Shown here: positions 7,317 to 15,822 of the stretch, one piece after another
Layout: every line of letters starts with the position of its first letter
Numbering within the stretch: position 1 is the stretch's first letter
Origin: Bacteroidia bacterium
GTDB lineage: Bacteria; Bacteroidota; Bacteroidia; CAIKAF01
DNA: 64,000 bases
Direction of reading: 5' to 3'
NCBI GenBank assembly: GCA_016742095.1
Contig: JACVCJ010000004.1
Span: 1-64,000, forward strand
Translations under genes and position numbers: made by a program
Notes under the pieces: model-generated
What the model saw: the letters and a program-made list of their open reading frames with translations, nothing else
The model's database searches: none
What the model was told of the DNA's origin: nothing

Positions 7317-8064
7317 ACATATTTCCTTTATAAATTGATTCGGAAGAGTCCCACATCAGAACGGTGTGGCCTTCATAAACAGTAGCACTTGAGCTTTTAT
7401 ATTTCTTAAAAAGGTTCACAAATTTCCTGAAACCGGTAAAAGCGTTTTTGTAGCCATAATCATGCCACAACGTGGCCGTTGGACAAAAACCGATCCTGTA
7501 TTTGCTGCGCAGCCGTAAACACAGGTCAACATCCTCGCCGGCAGCCGTCGGAAATCTTTCGTCGAATGGGAATTCTTCGGCTGCAAATGCTTTCATTCCA
7601 AAATTGAGAGACGGCATATACCACAGTTCTTTTTTGTCGGGAAGCAGCCACTTACCTGCAAGTGTGCCATTAATGTTGTGATAGTAATCGTAAATGGTAT
7701 TCCCCCATGAGTATGTCATACCACCAACTGCTGCAAAGGACGTTTGCTCTAAAAAGCCGGTCATTTGATCGTTCCAGTCCTTTTCAGGAATGCAGTCATG
7801 GTCGGTGAAAAGTAAATGTTCAATGCCTGAGGCGAGTGCTCTTTCAATACCTGTGTTCCTTGCTCTTGCGGGACCACCATTTTCATTAAGCAGGATGTGT
7901 TCTGCAAAATCATACGGGAGTTCATATTTCAACGGGCTTGCATCGTCAACCAGATAAACTTTATCAAATTTCCTGGTTTGATTTTGAACACTTTCCAAAA
8001 GTCTGTACAGGCAATTGATATCCCATTGTGATTTAATATAACATGGTATTATTAAGGCACTCAT
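7285..8064 (-). CDS. Family 2 glycosyltransferase (GT-A fold)
   Basis: The 259-residue cytoplasmic protein starts with a GT2 strand (SALIIPCY), a VDDAS motif, an ENGGPARARNTGI loop, and a metal-binding DHD near residue 110. A C-terminal GEDVDLCLRLR motif is the ED catalytic box seen in galactosyl- or N-acetylgalactosaminyl-type GT2 enzymes. Donor and acceptor are unknown. It is the first gene of a three-gene AT-rich operon with the radical SAM protein and the P-loop kinase. The 172-nt upstream region 8065-8236 probably holds the promoter and contains no further convincing gene. Confidence 0.88.
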   Translation of the reverse strand: MSALIIPCYIKSQWDINCLYRLLESVQNQTRKFDKVYLVDDASPLKYELPYDFAEHILLNENGGPARARNTGIERALASGIEHLLFTDHDCIPEKDWNDQMTGFLEQTSFAAVGGMTYSWGNTIYDYYHNINGTLAGKWLLPDKKELWYMPSLNFGMKAFAAEEFPFDERFPTAAGEDVDLCLRLRSKYRIGFCPTATLWHDYGYKNAFTGFRKFVNLFKKYKSSSATVYEGHTVLMWDSSESIYKGNMYESNLQTKIQ

Positions 8065-8236
8065 TAGTATCTTATTTTAAGGTACATAATATAGCTGTTG
8101 GTCTCGCCCCGGATCCATACCGGACAGAATTTATGAAAATAGGACTGGCAGTACTACCCGGTCATTAAATATATAAAAAACTTTGAAATCTGAGCACGGC
8201 TGTTAAAATTTTATTTCAGTCCGTTTTGTCTTTATA

Positions 8237-9142
8237 TTACCCCAGCGGGTGCTTCCAGGCGATGTACAGGGTATTGTTGTAGAAACTGGCAAAGCTGATG
8301 CGGGGCGTGCTGCCCTCTTCGGTCTTATGGAATTTGTTGCCTTTGTGACGCAGGCGCTCAAAAAAATGCTGGCCGATCTCTGCCGGCGTACTCCCTATCT
8401 GGTGGTAGAATTCCGTTTCGGCTTCTTTCGAAGTGGCCGCATGTATACTTCGGTCCGCCTCTTTAAACTTACGGATACGGGTATCCCAGGGCACCAGTAT
8501 GTTGTCCCGGAGTTTTTTCAGGTCTTCCACGTGGTGATCTTCATGTACCTCCACCAGGTCGGCAAAGGCTTCGGAACTGGGGTCTCCGCCGGCATCCAGG
8601 TCTATTTCGTCCAGTTTGGAACTCAACAGGGCCTTTTCTACATTCGGGAAATTATCTTTAACGCCGAAGGCACCGTGAAGCGGTTTTACTCTTGCCTGCC
8701 AGGGCGGGGCAGAAGGCAGTTCCATGCTGTAACTCACCCGGTTCTGCGGTTCTTCTTTTACCTTGAGCGCACCCTCGTCCTTGCCTGTTTTCTCAAAATG
8801 GAACTCCGGTCCGTTCAGCATGCGCGAGGTATCCACAAGGCTCAGACCGTCTATGGTGGTGGTGTTTACGATGGCAGGGGTGATGCCGAAATCGTACTGC
8901 TTCAGGAAAGGCGTGGCCAGGTTGCGGTTTTTAATGCGTACACCCTCTGCCCAGTCTACCTGGCGTTGTACAACACCTTTGGAGGTATCGGGCTGCACGC
9001 CTGCATGCATGTTCTCCAGTCCGCTGCGCAGGGAATCGGGCAGGCCCGTACTTTTAGCCTGCAGCAGAGGTACGTCTTTGCGCTGCACAGACAACGGACT
9101 TGCCTGCGGACGTTTTATAAGCGTATAGGCAGAAGAGATCAT
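8237..9142 (-). CDS. Effector-like protein with shortened DUF4157-type leader and HExxH motif
   Basis: A 301-residue protein without a signal peptide. Residues about 14-60 (SVQRKDVPLLQAK, STGLPDSLRSGLENM, GVVQRQ) resemble the leader of DUF4157 proteins, which are often cargo of extracellular contractile injection systems, but the usual HEAWHVVQQ core is absent, as if deleted. The C-terminal part is unrelated to any family I can name and contains HEDHH at 200-204, a match to the zinc-protease motif HExxH. I infer a toxin or effector carried without its delivery apparatus; none is visible in this window. The upstream side is a 93-bp repeat array. Metal binding is only suggested by the motif. 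Confidence 0.6.
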   Translation of the reverse strand: MISSAYTLIKRPQASPLSVQRKDVPLLQAKSTGLPDSLRSGLENMHAGVQPDTSKGVVQRQVDWAEGVRIKNRNLATPFLKQYDFGITPAIVNTTTIDGLSLVDTSRMLNGPEFHFEKTGKDEGALKVKEEPQNRVSYSMELPSAPPWQARVKPLHGAFGVKDNFPNVEKALLSSKLDEIDLDAGGDPSSEAFADLVEVHEDHHVEDLKKLRDNILVPWDTRIRKFKEADRSIHAATSKEAETEFYHQIGSTPAEIGQHFFERLRHKGNKFHKTEEGSTPRISFASFYNNTLYIAWKHPLG

Positions 9143-9284
9143 ACGGAGGCGCTTTCTGACTGAAAGGTAGGAATAAAAACGTTTTATACCGGAGGCAATT
9201 TATTTTAGAGCCGTTCGGGGAGTAAGCTATGAGCTCTCAACTACCTACATGACGAATACTGAAGTAAGGAATTGTACCCGATTA

Positions 9285-9590
9285 CACAGATTTCCCGCAG
9301 ATCTCCGTGAAGTAAACTATAAACTCTCGGCTATGAGCTATTTATATACAGAGGTAAGTAAGTACACCCGCAGATTGCACAGATTTCCCGCAGATCTCCG
9401 TGAAGTAAGCTATAAACTCTCGGCTATGAGCTACTTATATACAGAGGTCAGTAAGTACGCCCGCAGATTGCACAGATTTCCCGCAGATCTTCATGAAGTA
9501 AGCTATAAGCTCTCGGCTATGAACTACTTATATACAGAGGTCAGTAAGTACGCCCACAGATTCCACATATTTCCCGCAGTAAGCTATCAG
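9285..9590. repeat. Four-copy 93-bp tandem repeat
   Basis: Copies begin at 9285, 9378, 9471 and 9564 with a period of exactly 93 bp; the last is partial. The core 'cacagatttcccgcagatct' is of the CGCAGATT type seen in Bacteroidota intergenic repeats. The period is a multiple of three, so an open frame (9249-9665) runs across it, but it has no start context or domain, and I treat the stretch as non-coding. Together with flanks it fills 9143-9594, where no gene is seen. Confidence 0.85.
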
Positions 9591-9594
9591 CTGC

Positions 9595-10107
9595 CTAATC
9601 CCAGCAAAAATCAAACGGACGGCGGAAGGAAAGGAAGCGTGATTTGTAATAGCTCAGGCTCATGAAATTGTGGTCGATGGTGATGCCTTTGCCATTGGTG
9701 GCATGGATAATGTCGAACTGGTCGCCGTTTACGCCGATCACCAGGGCCACGTGACCGATGGTAGAACTCTTGCGGCCTTTGAAAAAAGCAAAATCGCCGA
9801 TCTGTACGCAACCTTTGTCCACTTTCTCGCCGAAGGTATACAGCTCGCGGCTGGACGGGGAAATGGTATAGCCGAATTCCTTGAACAGGAAATACATAAA
9901 GCCCGAACAGTCGAAGCCCTTGGCCGTTTTGCCACCGTATACATAAGGCGTGCCGATGTACTTACGCGCCATGCTGATCATCTCGTTGGTGAGCGAGAAG
10001 TAGGTATCCGGGTGCAGGGTAATGCTTTTGCTGCTCTGCGCATTGCCTTGCAGCGAAAATCCGGTGACAGCCAGGGTGAGGAGTATGTATATAACGGCTT
10101 TTTTCAT
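9595..10107 (-). CDS. NlpC/P60 (C40) peptidoglycan endopeptidase
   Basis: The 170-residue protein has a signal peptide (1-24) and one NlpC/P60 domain. The catalytic Cys67 lies in GFDCSGF, preceded by YIGTPYVYGGK, and the catalytic His is in STIGHVALVIG; a third polar residue follows in IIHATNGKG. The family cleaves stem peptides of the cell wall in the periplasm, typically at gamma-D-Glu bonds. No binding domain (SH3, LysM) is attached, so it is a minimal single-domain enzyme. It stands alone, divergent from the PIG-L gene at 10309 with a 201-nt AT-rich promoter region between them. Confidence 0.92.
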   Translation of the reverse strand: MKKAVIYILLTLAVTGFSLQGNAQSSKSITLHPDTYFSLTNEMISMARKYIGTPYVYGGKTAKGFDCSGFMYFLFKEFGYTISPSSRELYTFGEKVDKGCVQIGDFAFFKGRKSSTIGHVALVIGVNGDQFDIIHATNGKGITIDHNFMSLSYYKSRFLSFRRPFDFCWD

Positions 10108-10308
10108 TGCATTGCAAATAAAAGACCTTCTGTTTTTTATCTGAAAAATGCGGCTGTTATTTTTTTGTTATTCGAACGGAAATGCCGTTCCTGTGGTATG
10201 GTGTACTATATTGAAAACCTGTTTTTTGTGTGTAAAATTCAGGCCCCGGCGCTTTGTTAACCTGTGTTTTTTGCATCTGCCGCGGAACCTTTTTGTTATA
10301 CTTGTAAT

Positions 10309-12768
10309 ATGAAGCGAACAACGATCGTACTTGCACTCCTGTGCATGGCCGCAGGCCTGTACGCCCAGCCATATATGAACCGTAGCCGCAGCTCGGCCGA
10401 GATCTACCTGATGCTTAAAAAACTTTCCGTGTGTGGCAATGTGTTGTATGTAGCGGCACATCCCGATGATGAGAATACCCGCATGCTTACCTATTTTGCG
10501 CGGGAAAGATCGCTGGAGACCTCCTACCTCTCGCTTACCCGCGGCGACGGCGGACAGAACCTCATCGGCACCGAACAAAGCGAAGAACTCGGGCTCATCC
10601 GCACGCAGGAGCTGCTGGCTGCCCGCAATATCGACGGAGCTAAACAGTATTTTACAAGGGCCCTGGACTTCGGTTTCAGTAAAAACCCGCAGGAGACCTT
10701 CGGCATCTGGGACCGCAACACCCTGCTGGGCGACGTGGTGTTTATGGTCCGCTACCTGAAGCCCGACGTGATCGTGACCCGCTTTTCGCCCGAACCCGGC
10801 CCTACGCACGGACACCACACAGCTTCGGCACAGCTGGCCCTGGAAGCTTTTTCTGCAGCAGCCGATCCTGCACGTTACCCCGAACAGCTTACGTATGTAC
10901 AGCCGCACCAGGTAAAACGCATTTACTGGAATACCAGCTGGTTCTTCTTCGGGAATAAAGATTACGACAAAACCGGTCTGCTGAGTGTGGACATCGGTAA
11001 ATACAATCCGCAATTAGGCGTGTGGTATGGCGAAATGGCCGCCGAAAGCCGTTCCATGCACCGTTCCCAGGGCTTCGGCTCTGCCCGTCAGCGGGGTTCG
11101 GAAGTGGAATACCTGAAATACCTGGGCGGAGACAGTGCCCGTACCGACCTTTTCGAAGGCGTCGACCTCAGCTGGAACCGTGTACCCGGCGGCAAAGGCA
11201 TCGATAAAAGCATTGCGGCCATTCTTTCGGTCTATTCTTTTGATAAGCCCTACCAAAGCGTGCCGGCGCTCATCGCCCTGCGCCGTAAGTTGAAAGCCCT
11301 GCCCGAAAGCAGCTGGAAAACACAGAAAATGGCCGAACTGGACGAGATCATCCTGCAATGTTCCGGTATTTTTGCCGAAGCCCTGCTGCGTAAATATGAA
11401 TTTGCCGCCAACGAAAACCCTTTTGTACTGCTGGAAGTACTGAGCAGTTCGCCCCAGGCCGTTCGTTTTGAGATACAGAAAGACGGAAAAAGTAACACGC
11501 AGTACGTAAAACAGGGTGAGATCGTTACGGATTCCCTCGAATACAAGGCCTCCGGGCAGGTGAGCACACCCTACTGGCTGCGCAACGGCATCGAGAACGG
11601 CTTTTTTGTATATCCCGAACCTTTTAAGGTGCTGCCTTACCCGGTAGATCAGCCACATTCCATTCCCGTTACGTTCTGGGTAGAAGGGGAGCCGATCGTT
11701 CGCAACATTCCGCTTATTTACAAAAAGACACAGCCCGACATCGGCGAAACCTATCGTTACCCGGTATTTATGGCCGATATGGTACTAAATGCGAACAAAC
11801 CCGTGGTGTTTTCTACCACGGACCAGGTTACCTTTCACGTAACATTCTCTGCCAACAGGGACGTATCGGGCATGAGCCTGCGTGTGCGGAACAGTAAAAC
11901 CGGTCAGGAAGTATTCCGCCGGGAGATCCAGCCCATGAAAAAAGGCGGCAGGAACGATCGGGAAATACGCTTTACCGACAATGCCGCAACTGCCAACCGC
12001 AACAGCTACCTGGTAGAACTGTGGGAAGGCGAACGCCAGATCGCGTTTACCACCCGCCGTATCGAATATCCGCACATCCCGGCCCAGACCATACAGAACG
12101 TGCTGGAAGTGCCGGTCTGCATCGTGAAGAACGCGCCACTGGCTACCAAGCGCATCGGCTACATTGAAGGCGCCGGCGATAAGATCCCCGACGCATTGCT
12201 GCAACTGGCCTATAAACTGGAATATATTAAAAGCGAAGATTTTACGGAAGAAAAACTGCAGCGTTACGACGTGATCATCTGCGGCATACGTGCTTACAAT
12301 ACCCGCAACGAACTGGTAAAATACCAGCCCCTGCTGATGGACTATGTGAAGAACGGCGGTCGCCTTATTGTGCAGTACAATACCACGGCCTCGCTGCTGA
12401 CCAAAGAGATCGGGCCCTATAAAATGGACATCTCGCGCGACCGTGTAACGGATGAAAATGCAGCCATCGAAATACTGCAGCCTGCACACCCGCTGATGAA
12501 AGGCATTACACAGGCCGATTTTACAGACTGGGTGCAGGAACGCGGACTTTATTACCCCACGAACGTAGCGCCGGAATACACACCTCTGCTGCGTATGGCC
12601 GATCCGGGTGAAAAGCCGTCGGACAATGCCCTGCTCTATGCTACGTATGGCCGGGGAGATTTTATCTATACCGGACTTTCGTTCTTCCGTCAGCTGCCTG
12701 CGGGTCACGCCGGCGCCATGCGCCTGTTCCTGAATTTTATTGAAGCGCCGCGCCATGAAAAAAATTAA
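10309..12768 (+). CDS. PIG-L / LmbE family deacetylase, large secreted form
   Basis: The 819-residue protein has a signal peptide (about 1-19) and an N-terminal LmbE-type domain with AHPDDENTR, the zinc-binding AHPDDE motif, then SLTRGDGGQNL and a later TRFSPEPGPTHGHH zinc His motif. The second half (about 300-819) is a long beta-rich plus Rossmann-like C-terminal region usual for the large Bacteroidota members. The family removes N-acetyl groups from GlcNAc-type sugars; the real substrate of this branch is unknown. The start at 10309 gives the signal peptide. The next gene, a 32-aa membrane peptide, overlaps its 3' end by 14 nt, and a symporter follows, so an uptake-plus-deacetylation operon is plausible. 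Confidence 0.92.
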   Translation: MKRTTIVLALLCMAAGLYAQPYMNRSRSSAEIYLMLKKLSVCGNVLYVAAHPDDENTRMLTYFARERSLETSYLSLTRGDGGQNLIGTEQSEELGLIRTQELLAARNIDGAKQYFTRALDFGFSKNPQETFGIWDRNTLLGDVVFMVRYLKPDVIVTRFSPEPGPTHGHHTASAQLALEAFSAAADPARYPEQLTYVQPHQVKRIYWNTSWFFFGNKDYDKTGLLSVDIGKYNPQLGVWYGEMAAESRSMHRSQGFGSARQRGSEVEYLKYLGGDSARTDLFEGVDLSWNRVPGGKGIDKSIAAILSVYSFDKPYQSVPALIALRRKLKALPESSWKTQKMAELDEIILQCSGIFAEALLRKYEFAANENPFVLLEVLSSSPQAVRFEIQKDGKSNTQYVKQGEIVTDSLEYKASGQVSTPYWLRNGIENGFFVYPEPFKVLPYPVDQPHSIPVTFWVEGEPIVRNIPLIYKKTQPDIGETYRYPVFMADMVLNANKPVVFSTTDQVTFHVTFSANRDVSGMSLRVRNSKTGQEVFRREIQPMKKGGRNDREIRFTDNAATANRNSYLVELWEGERQIAFTTRRIEYPHIPAQTIQNVLEVPVCIVKNAPLATKRIGYIEGAGDKIPDALLQLAYKLEYIKSEDFTEEKLQRYDVIICGIRAYNTRNELVKYQPLLMDYVKNGGRLIVQYNTTASLLTKEIGPYKMDISRDRVTDENAAIEILQPAHPLMKGITQADFTDWVQERGLYYPTNVAPEYTPLLRMADPGEKPSDNALLYATYGRGDFIYTGLSFFRQLPAGHAGAMRLFLNFIEAPRHEKN

Positions 12769-12853
12769 CTGGACCTGGATATACATAGCCCTGGTGCTGT
12801 GGCTCCTGCTGCTCATGGTCCTTTTCTGGGGAGTGGAGGCCCGCTTCAGCTGA
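12755..12853 (+). CDS. 32-residue single-helix membrane peptide
   Basis: A small gene starts at an ATG inside the PIG-L 3' end and stops one base before the ATG of the symporter at 12855. The product has a basic start (MKKINW), one hydrophobic helix of about 20 residues (WIYIALVLWLLLLMVLFW) and a short charged end. The fit between both neighbours and the membrane character argue that it is real. It may be a small partner of the symporter, as small subunits are known for some solute carriers; this is inference. Confidence 0.6.
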   Translation: MKKINWTWIYIALVLWLLLLMVLFWGVEARFS

Positions 12854-12854
12854 T

Positions 12855-14546
12855 ATGAGACCGCTCGACTGGATCTTCTTACTGTCTACCCAGGCATTCA
12901 TTATTGTGTACGGCCTGTGGCGCGCCCGTAAAAAGAGCTCGGGCGCTTCCTACCACGATGGTGGCGGACTCAACTGGTTCACCGTGGGTATTTCCGTTAT
13001 GGCTACCCAGGCCAGCGCCATTACCTTTTTATCCGCGCCGGGCAAGGCCTTCGACGACGGACTGCGTTTTGTGCAGTATTACTTCGGACTGCCCCTGGCC
13101 ATTATCGTGGTGAGTGCCGTGGCCATTGCCATTTATAAACGGCAGAATGCCCGCACCGCCTACGAAATCCTGGAAAGTCGCTACAACGTGTACGTGCGTC
13201 TGCTGGCCGCCTCCCTGTTCCTTATACAGCGCGGATTGGCCGCCGGTTTCACCATTTTTGCACCGGCCCTGGTGCTGAGCGCCGTACTGGGCTGGGACAT
13301 TAGTCTGACCGTAGTGTTCACCGGAGCCATTGTTGTGTTTTACACACTCACGGGCGGGGCCAAAGCCGTGGCCGAAACCCAGAAGACCCAGATGTTCGTG
13401 ATCTTTGCGGGTATGATCTTTGCCACCGTGCTCATGATGCAGAAAATTCCGCTGTCCTTCACAGATACCCTGCACGTTGCCGGCGCCACGGGCAAGCTCA
13501 ATGCCATCGATACTGCCTTTTCGCTGAAAGGCGAATACAATATCTGGTCCGGGCTCATCGGGGGCTTTTTCCTGGCCCTGTCGTACTTCGGTACCGATCA
13601 GTCGCAGGTGGGCCGTTACCTTTCCGGTGCTTCGGAAACGCAGAGCCGCCTGGGCATGGTCTTCAACGGATTTATGAAGATCCCGATGCAGTTTGGCATC
13701 CTGCTCATCGGGGTGCTGCTGTATGTGTATTATGTATTCTTTCCCGCACCGCTGTCCTTCAACAAGGCGATGGACGAAAAAGTACCGGATGCAAAACGAA
13801 TGGAACTGATCGCCGAACAGCAGGACATCCGCGGCCGGCAGGAGAAAGCCGCCGTACAGTACCTGGATGCGGTGAAAGCCGCCAATGAGCCTCGTAAGGA
13901 AGAACTGTCCGCGGAACTGCGCAGCCTGCATGCCGAACAGAATGCCCTGCGCAAAAAAACGGGCGAAGTGATCCGCGAAGCACACAAGGGCGCCGATACC
14001 AATGATACCAATTACGTATTCTTCTTCTTTGTATACCAGGTGTTGCCGGCGGGTATGCTGGGGCTCATCATTTCGGTGATCATTTCGGCCAGTATGTCCA
14101 GCACCAGTTCCGAGCTGAATGCCCTGGCCACCACCACGGCCTTCGACTTCTACAAACGTCTTTCCGGCAAAACCCTGAGCGAAGATTTTATCGTGAACTT
14201 TACCAAGTGGGCCACATTGGGCTGGGGTATACTGGCTACCGCCTTTGCGTTGTATGCCAACCGCCTGGGTACCCTCATCGAAGCGGTGAATTACATGGGC
14301 AGTATTTTCTACGGTACCATCCTGGGTATTTTCCTCTGCGCCTTCTTCCTGAAGCGAACGCGGGCCTGGCAGGTACTCACGGCTGCGGCCGTAACACAGG
14401 TAACCGTAATCCTGATCGACGTATTCACCGATGTACACTTCCTCTGGTTCAACGCCATCGGTGGAATTCTGCTGCCTTTACTGGCCCTGGGATTGAGCCT
14501 GACCGATCTGCTGACGGGGCGGGAAGAGGAGCGGATGAACGAATAA
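12855..14546 (+). CDS. Sodium:solute symporter (SSS family)
   Basis: The 563-residue protein has 13 or so hydrophobic segments and typical SSS features: GGLNWFTVGISVMATQ with the SAITFLSAPG loop in the first helices, GGAKAVAETQKTQ in the middle, and SASMSSTSSELNALAT in the later sodium-site helix. An insertion of about 80 charged residues (roughly 300-380, rich in Glu, Lys and Ala, probably coiled coil) interrupts the membrane segments; related Bacteroidota transporters often carry it. The substrate is unknown; the PIG-L neighbour suggests an amino sugar or a glycan fragment. It is in an operon with 10309 and 12755, and the WG-repeat lipoprotein follows after 29 nt. Confidence 0.9.
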   Translation: MRPLDWIFLLSTQAFIIVYGLWRARKKSSGASYHDGGGLNWFTVGISVMATQASAITFLSAPGKAFDDGLRFVQYYFGLPLAIIVVSAVAIAIYKRQNARTAYEILESRYNVYVRLLAASLFLIQRGLAAGFTIFAPALVLSAVLGWDISLTVVFTGAIVVFYTLTGGAKAVAETQKTQMFVIFAGMIFATVLMMQKIPLSFTDTLHVAGATGKLNAIDTAFSLKGEYNIWSGLIGGFFLALSYFGTDQSQVGRYLSGASETQSRLGMVFNGFMKIPMQFGILLIGVLLYVYYVFFPAPLSFNKAMDEKVPDAKRMELIAEQQDIRGRQEKAAVQYLDAVKAANEPRKEELSAELRSLHAEQNALRKKTGEVIREAHKGADTNDTNYVFFFFVYQVLPAGMLGLIISVIISASMSSTSSELNALATTTAFDFYKRLSGKTLSEDFIVNFTKWATLGWGILATAFALYANRLGTLIEAVNYMGSIFYGTILGIFLCAFFLKRTRAWQVLTAAAVTQVTVILIDVFTDVHFLWFNAIGGILLPLLALGLSLTDLLTGREEERMNE

Positions 14547-14575
14547 AACCTGAACACGATAAAACCGACTTCACC

Positions 14576-15769
14576 ATGAAAATTACATGTATAGGGTTCT
14601 GTATCCTTCTTTTAGCAGCTTGCGGGCAGAGTCAGAAACCAGGGTCAGATACGCAGGACCTGAAACTCTTCCAGGACAACCAGGGAAGGTACGGGTTAAA
14701 GGATAACAGCGGAAAAGTTGTTTTACAGGCGGAAGACCCCTGGGGAAATGGTTCATTAGGTGAGTATTCGGAGGGCCTGGCCGAATTAAGTATTAATGGG
14801 AAATCCGGTTTTGTAGATACCAGCGGGAAAGTGGTGATCCCCATGGATTACAGCTTAGCCGGTAATTTTCAGGATGGCCTGGCTATGGTACGACTGGATG
14901 GAAAAAGAGGGTATATCGATAGAACCGGTAAATGGGTGATAGAACCTGTCTATGGTTTTACCAATGGTTTTTCGGAGGGCCTTGCCCGTGTGGCTATCGA
15001 CAACAAATGGGGTTTTATTGATAGAACCGGAAAGCGGGTCGTAGAACTTGTGCACGATTTTGCCGGAGATTTTTCGGAAGGCCTGGCACTGGTTAAATCG
15101 GGCGATACATATGGATATATAGATAAAACTGGCAAATTGGCCACTCCATGGGAACCGTATGATGCGGCAGAGACTTTTTCAGAGGGAATGGCCCTTGTGA
15201 GTCTGGATGGCAGGAGTGGATATATAGACAGAACCGGCAAGATGGTTGTGGAGCCACTCTATGATTTTGCCGGTGCGTTTAATGAAGGCCTCGCCGCGGT
15301 GGAAGTAAACGGAAGATCGGGCTTTATTGATAAAACAGGCCGGGTAGTAATTCCCTTGATGTATGAAGATGCCGGTGGCTTTTATGAAGGAAAAGCTACT
15401 GTTTCGCTGGATGGCAAATGGGGAATCATAGACCCGGCAGGTAAAGAGCTGCTCCCCCTGAAATATGAGGATGTGGGTTCTTTTTCAGAAGGCCTGATCG
15501 CCGTGAAACAGGATGGCAAATGGGGCTATATGGATGAAAAGGGAGAGGAAAGAATACCTTTTCAGTATGATTTTGCGGATGATTTTTCGGAGGGTATGGC
15601 CGCGGTAAAACGCAATGAAAAATACGGGTATATTAATTCGTCCGGCAAGCTTCTGATCCCTTTTAAATACGAGCATGCCGGCCCTTTCGAAAAGGGAAAA
15701 GCGCGAGTTACACTGGGAAAGAGAACGTTTGATATCGACAGGAACGGAAGGGAAATAAACGCTGAATAA
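14576..15769 (+). CDS. WG-repeat lipoprotein
   Basis: The 397-residue protein starts with a lipoprotein signal (LLLAAC, lipidated Cys about residue 15) and then consists almost entirely of about 11 WG-type repeats of some 33 residues, each with a core such as GKWGYIDxTGKxVIP followed by FSEGLAxV. WG repeats form beta-rich structures, and in Bacteroidota they occur in surface or periplasmic proteins of unclear role. The frame is open upstream into the symporter, but the ATG at 14576 gives the lipobox start. The gene may belong to the preceding operon (29-nt gap). Confidence 0.9.
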   Translation: MKITCIGFCILLLAACGQSQKPGSDTQDLKLFQDNQGRYGLKDNSGKVVLQAEDPWGNGSLGEYSEGLAELSINGKSGFVDTSGKVVIPMDYSLAGNFQDGLAMVRLDGKRGYIDRTGKWVIEPVYGFTNGFSEGLARVAIDNKWGFIDRTGKRVVELVHDFAGDFSEGLALVKSGDTYGYIDKTGKLATPWEPYDAAETFSEGMALVSLDGRSGYIDRTGKMVVEPLYDFAGAFNEGLAAVEVNGRSGFIDKTGRVVIPLMYEDAGGFYEGKATVSLDGKWGIIDPAGKELLPLKYEDVGSFSEGLIAVKQDGKWGYMDEKGEERIPFQYDFADDFSEGMAAVKRNEKYGYINSSGKLLIPFKYEHAGPFEKGKARVTLGKRTFDIDRNGREINAE

Positions 15770-15822
15770 CTATAAAAATAGATTTTGACCACAGCAGCTG
15801 ATAATGCTTAGACTATTCAAAA

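Noticed and set aside
8065-8236. Precursor peptide for the radical SAM protein
   Set aside because: Only a frame of about 12 codons and shorter ones exist on the minus strand; none has a leader/core look.
9249-9665. 138-codon frame across the 93-bp repeats
   Set aside because: Consists of the repeat only and runs into the 3' end of the NlpC gene on the other strand; judged non-coding.
13029-14438. 469-codon open frame on the minus strand
   Set aside because: Antisense to the symporter; rich in His, Gln and Gly as expected for antisense of membrane genes.
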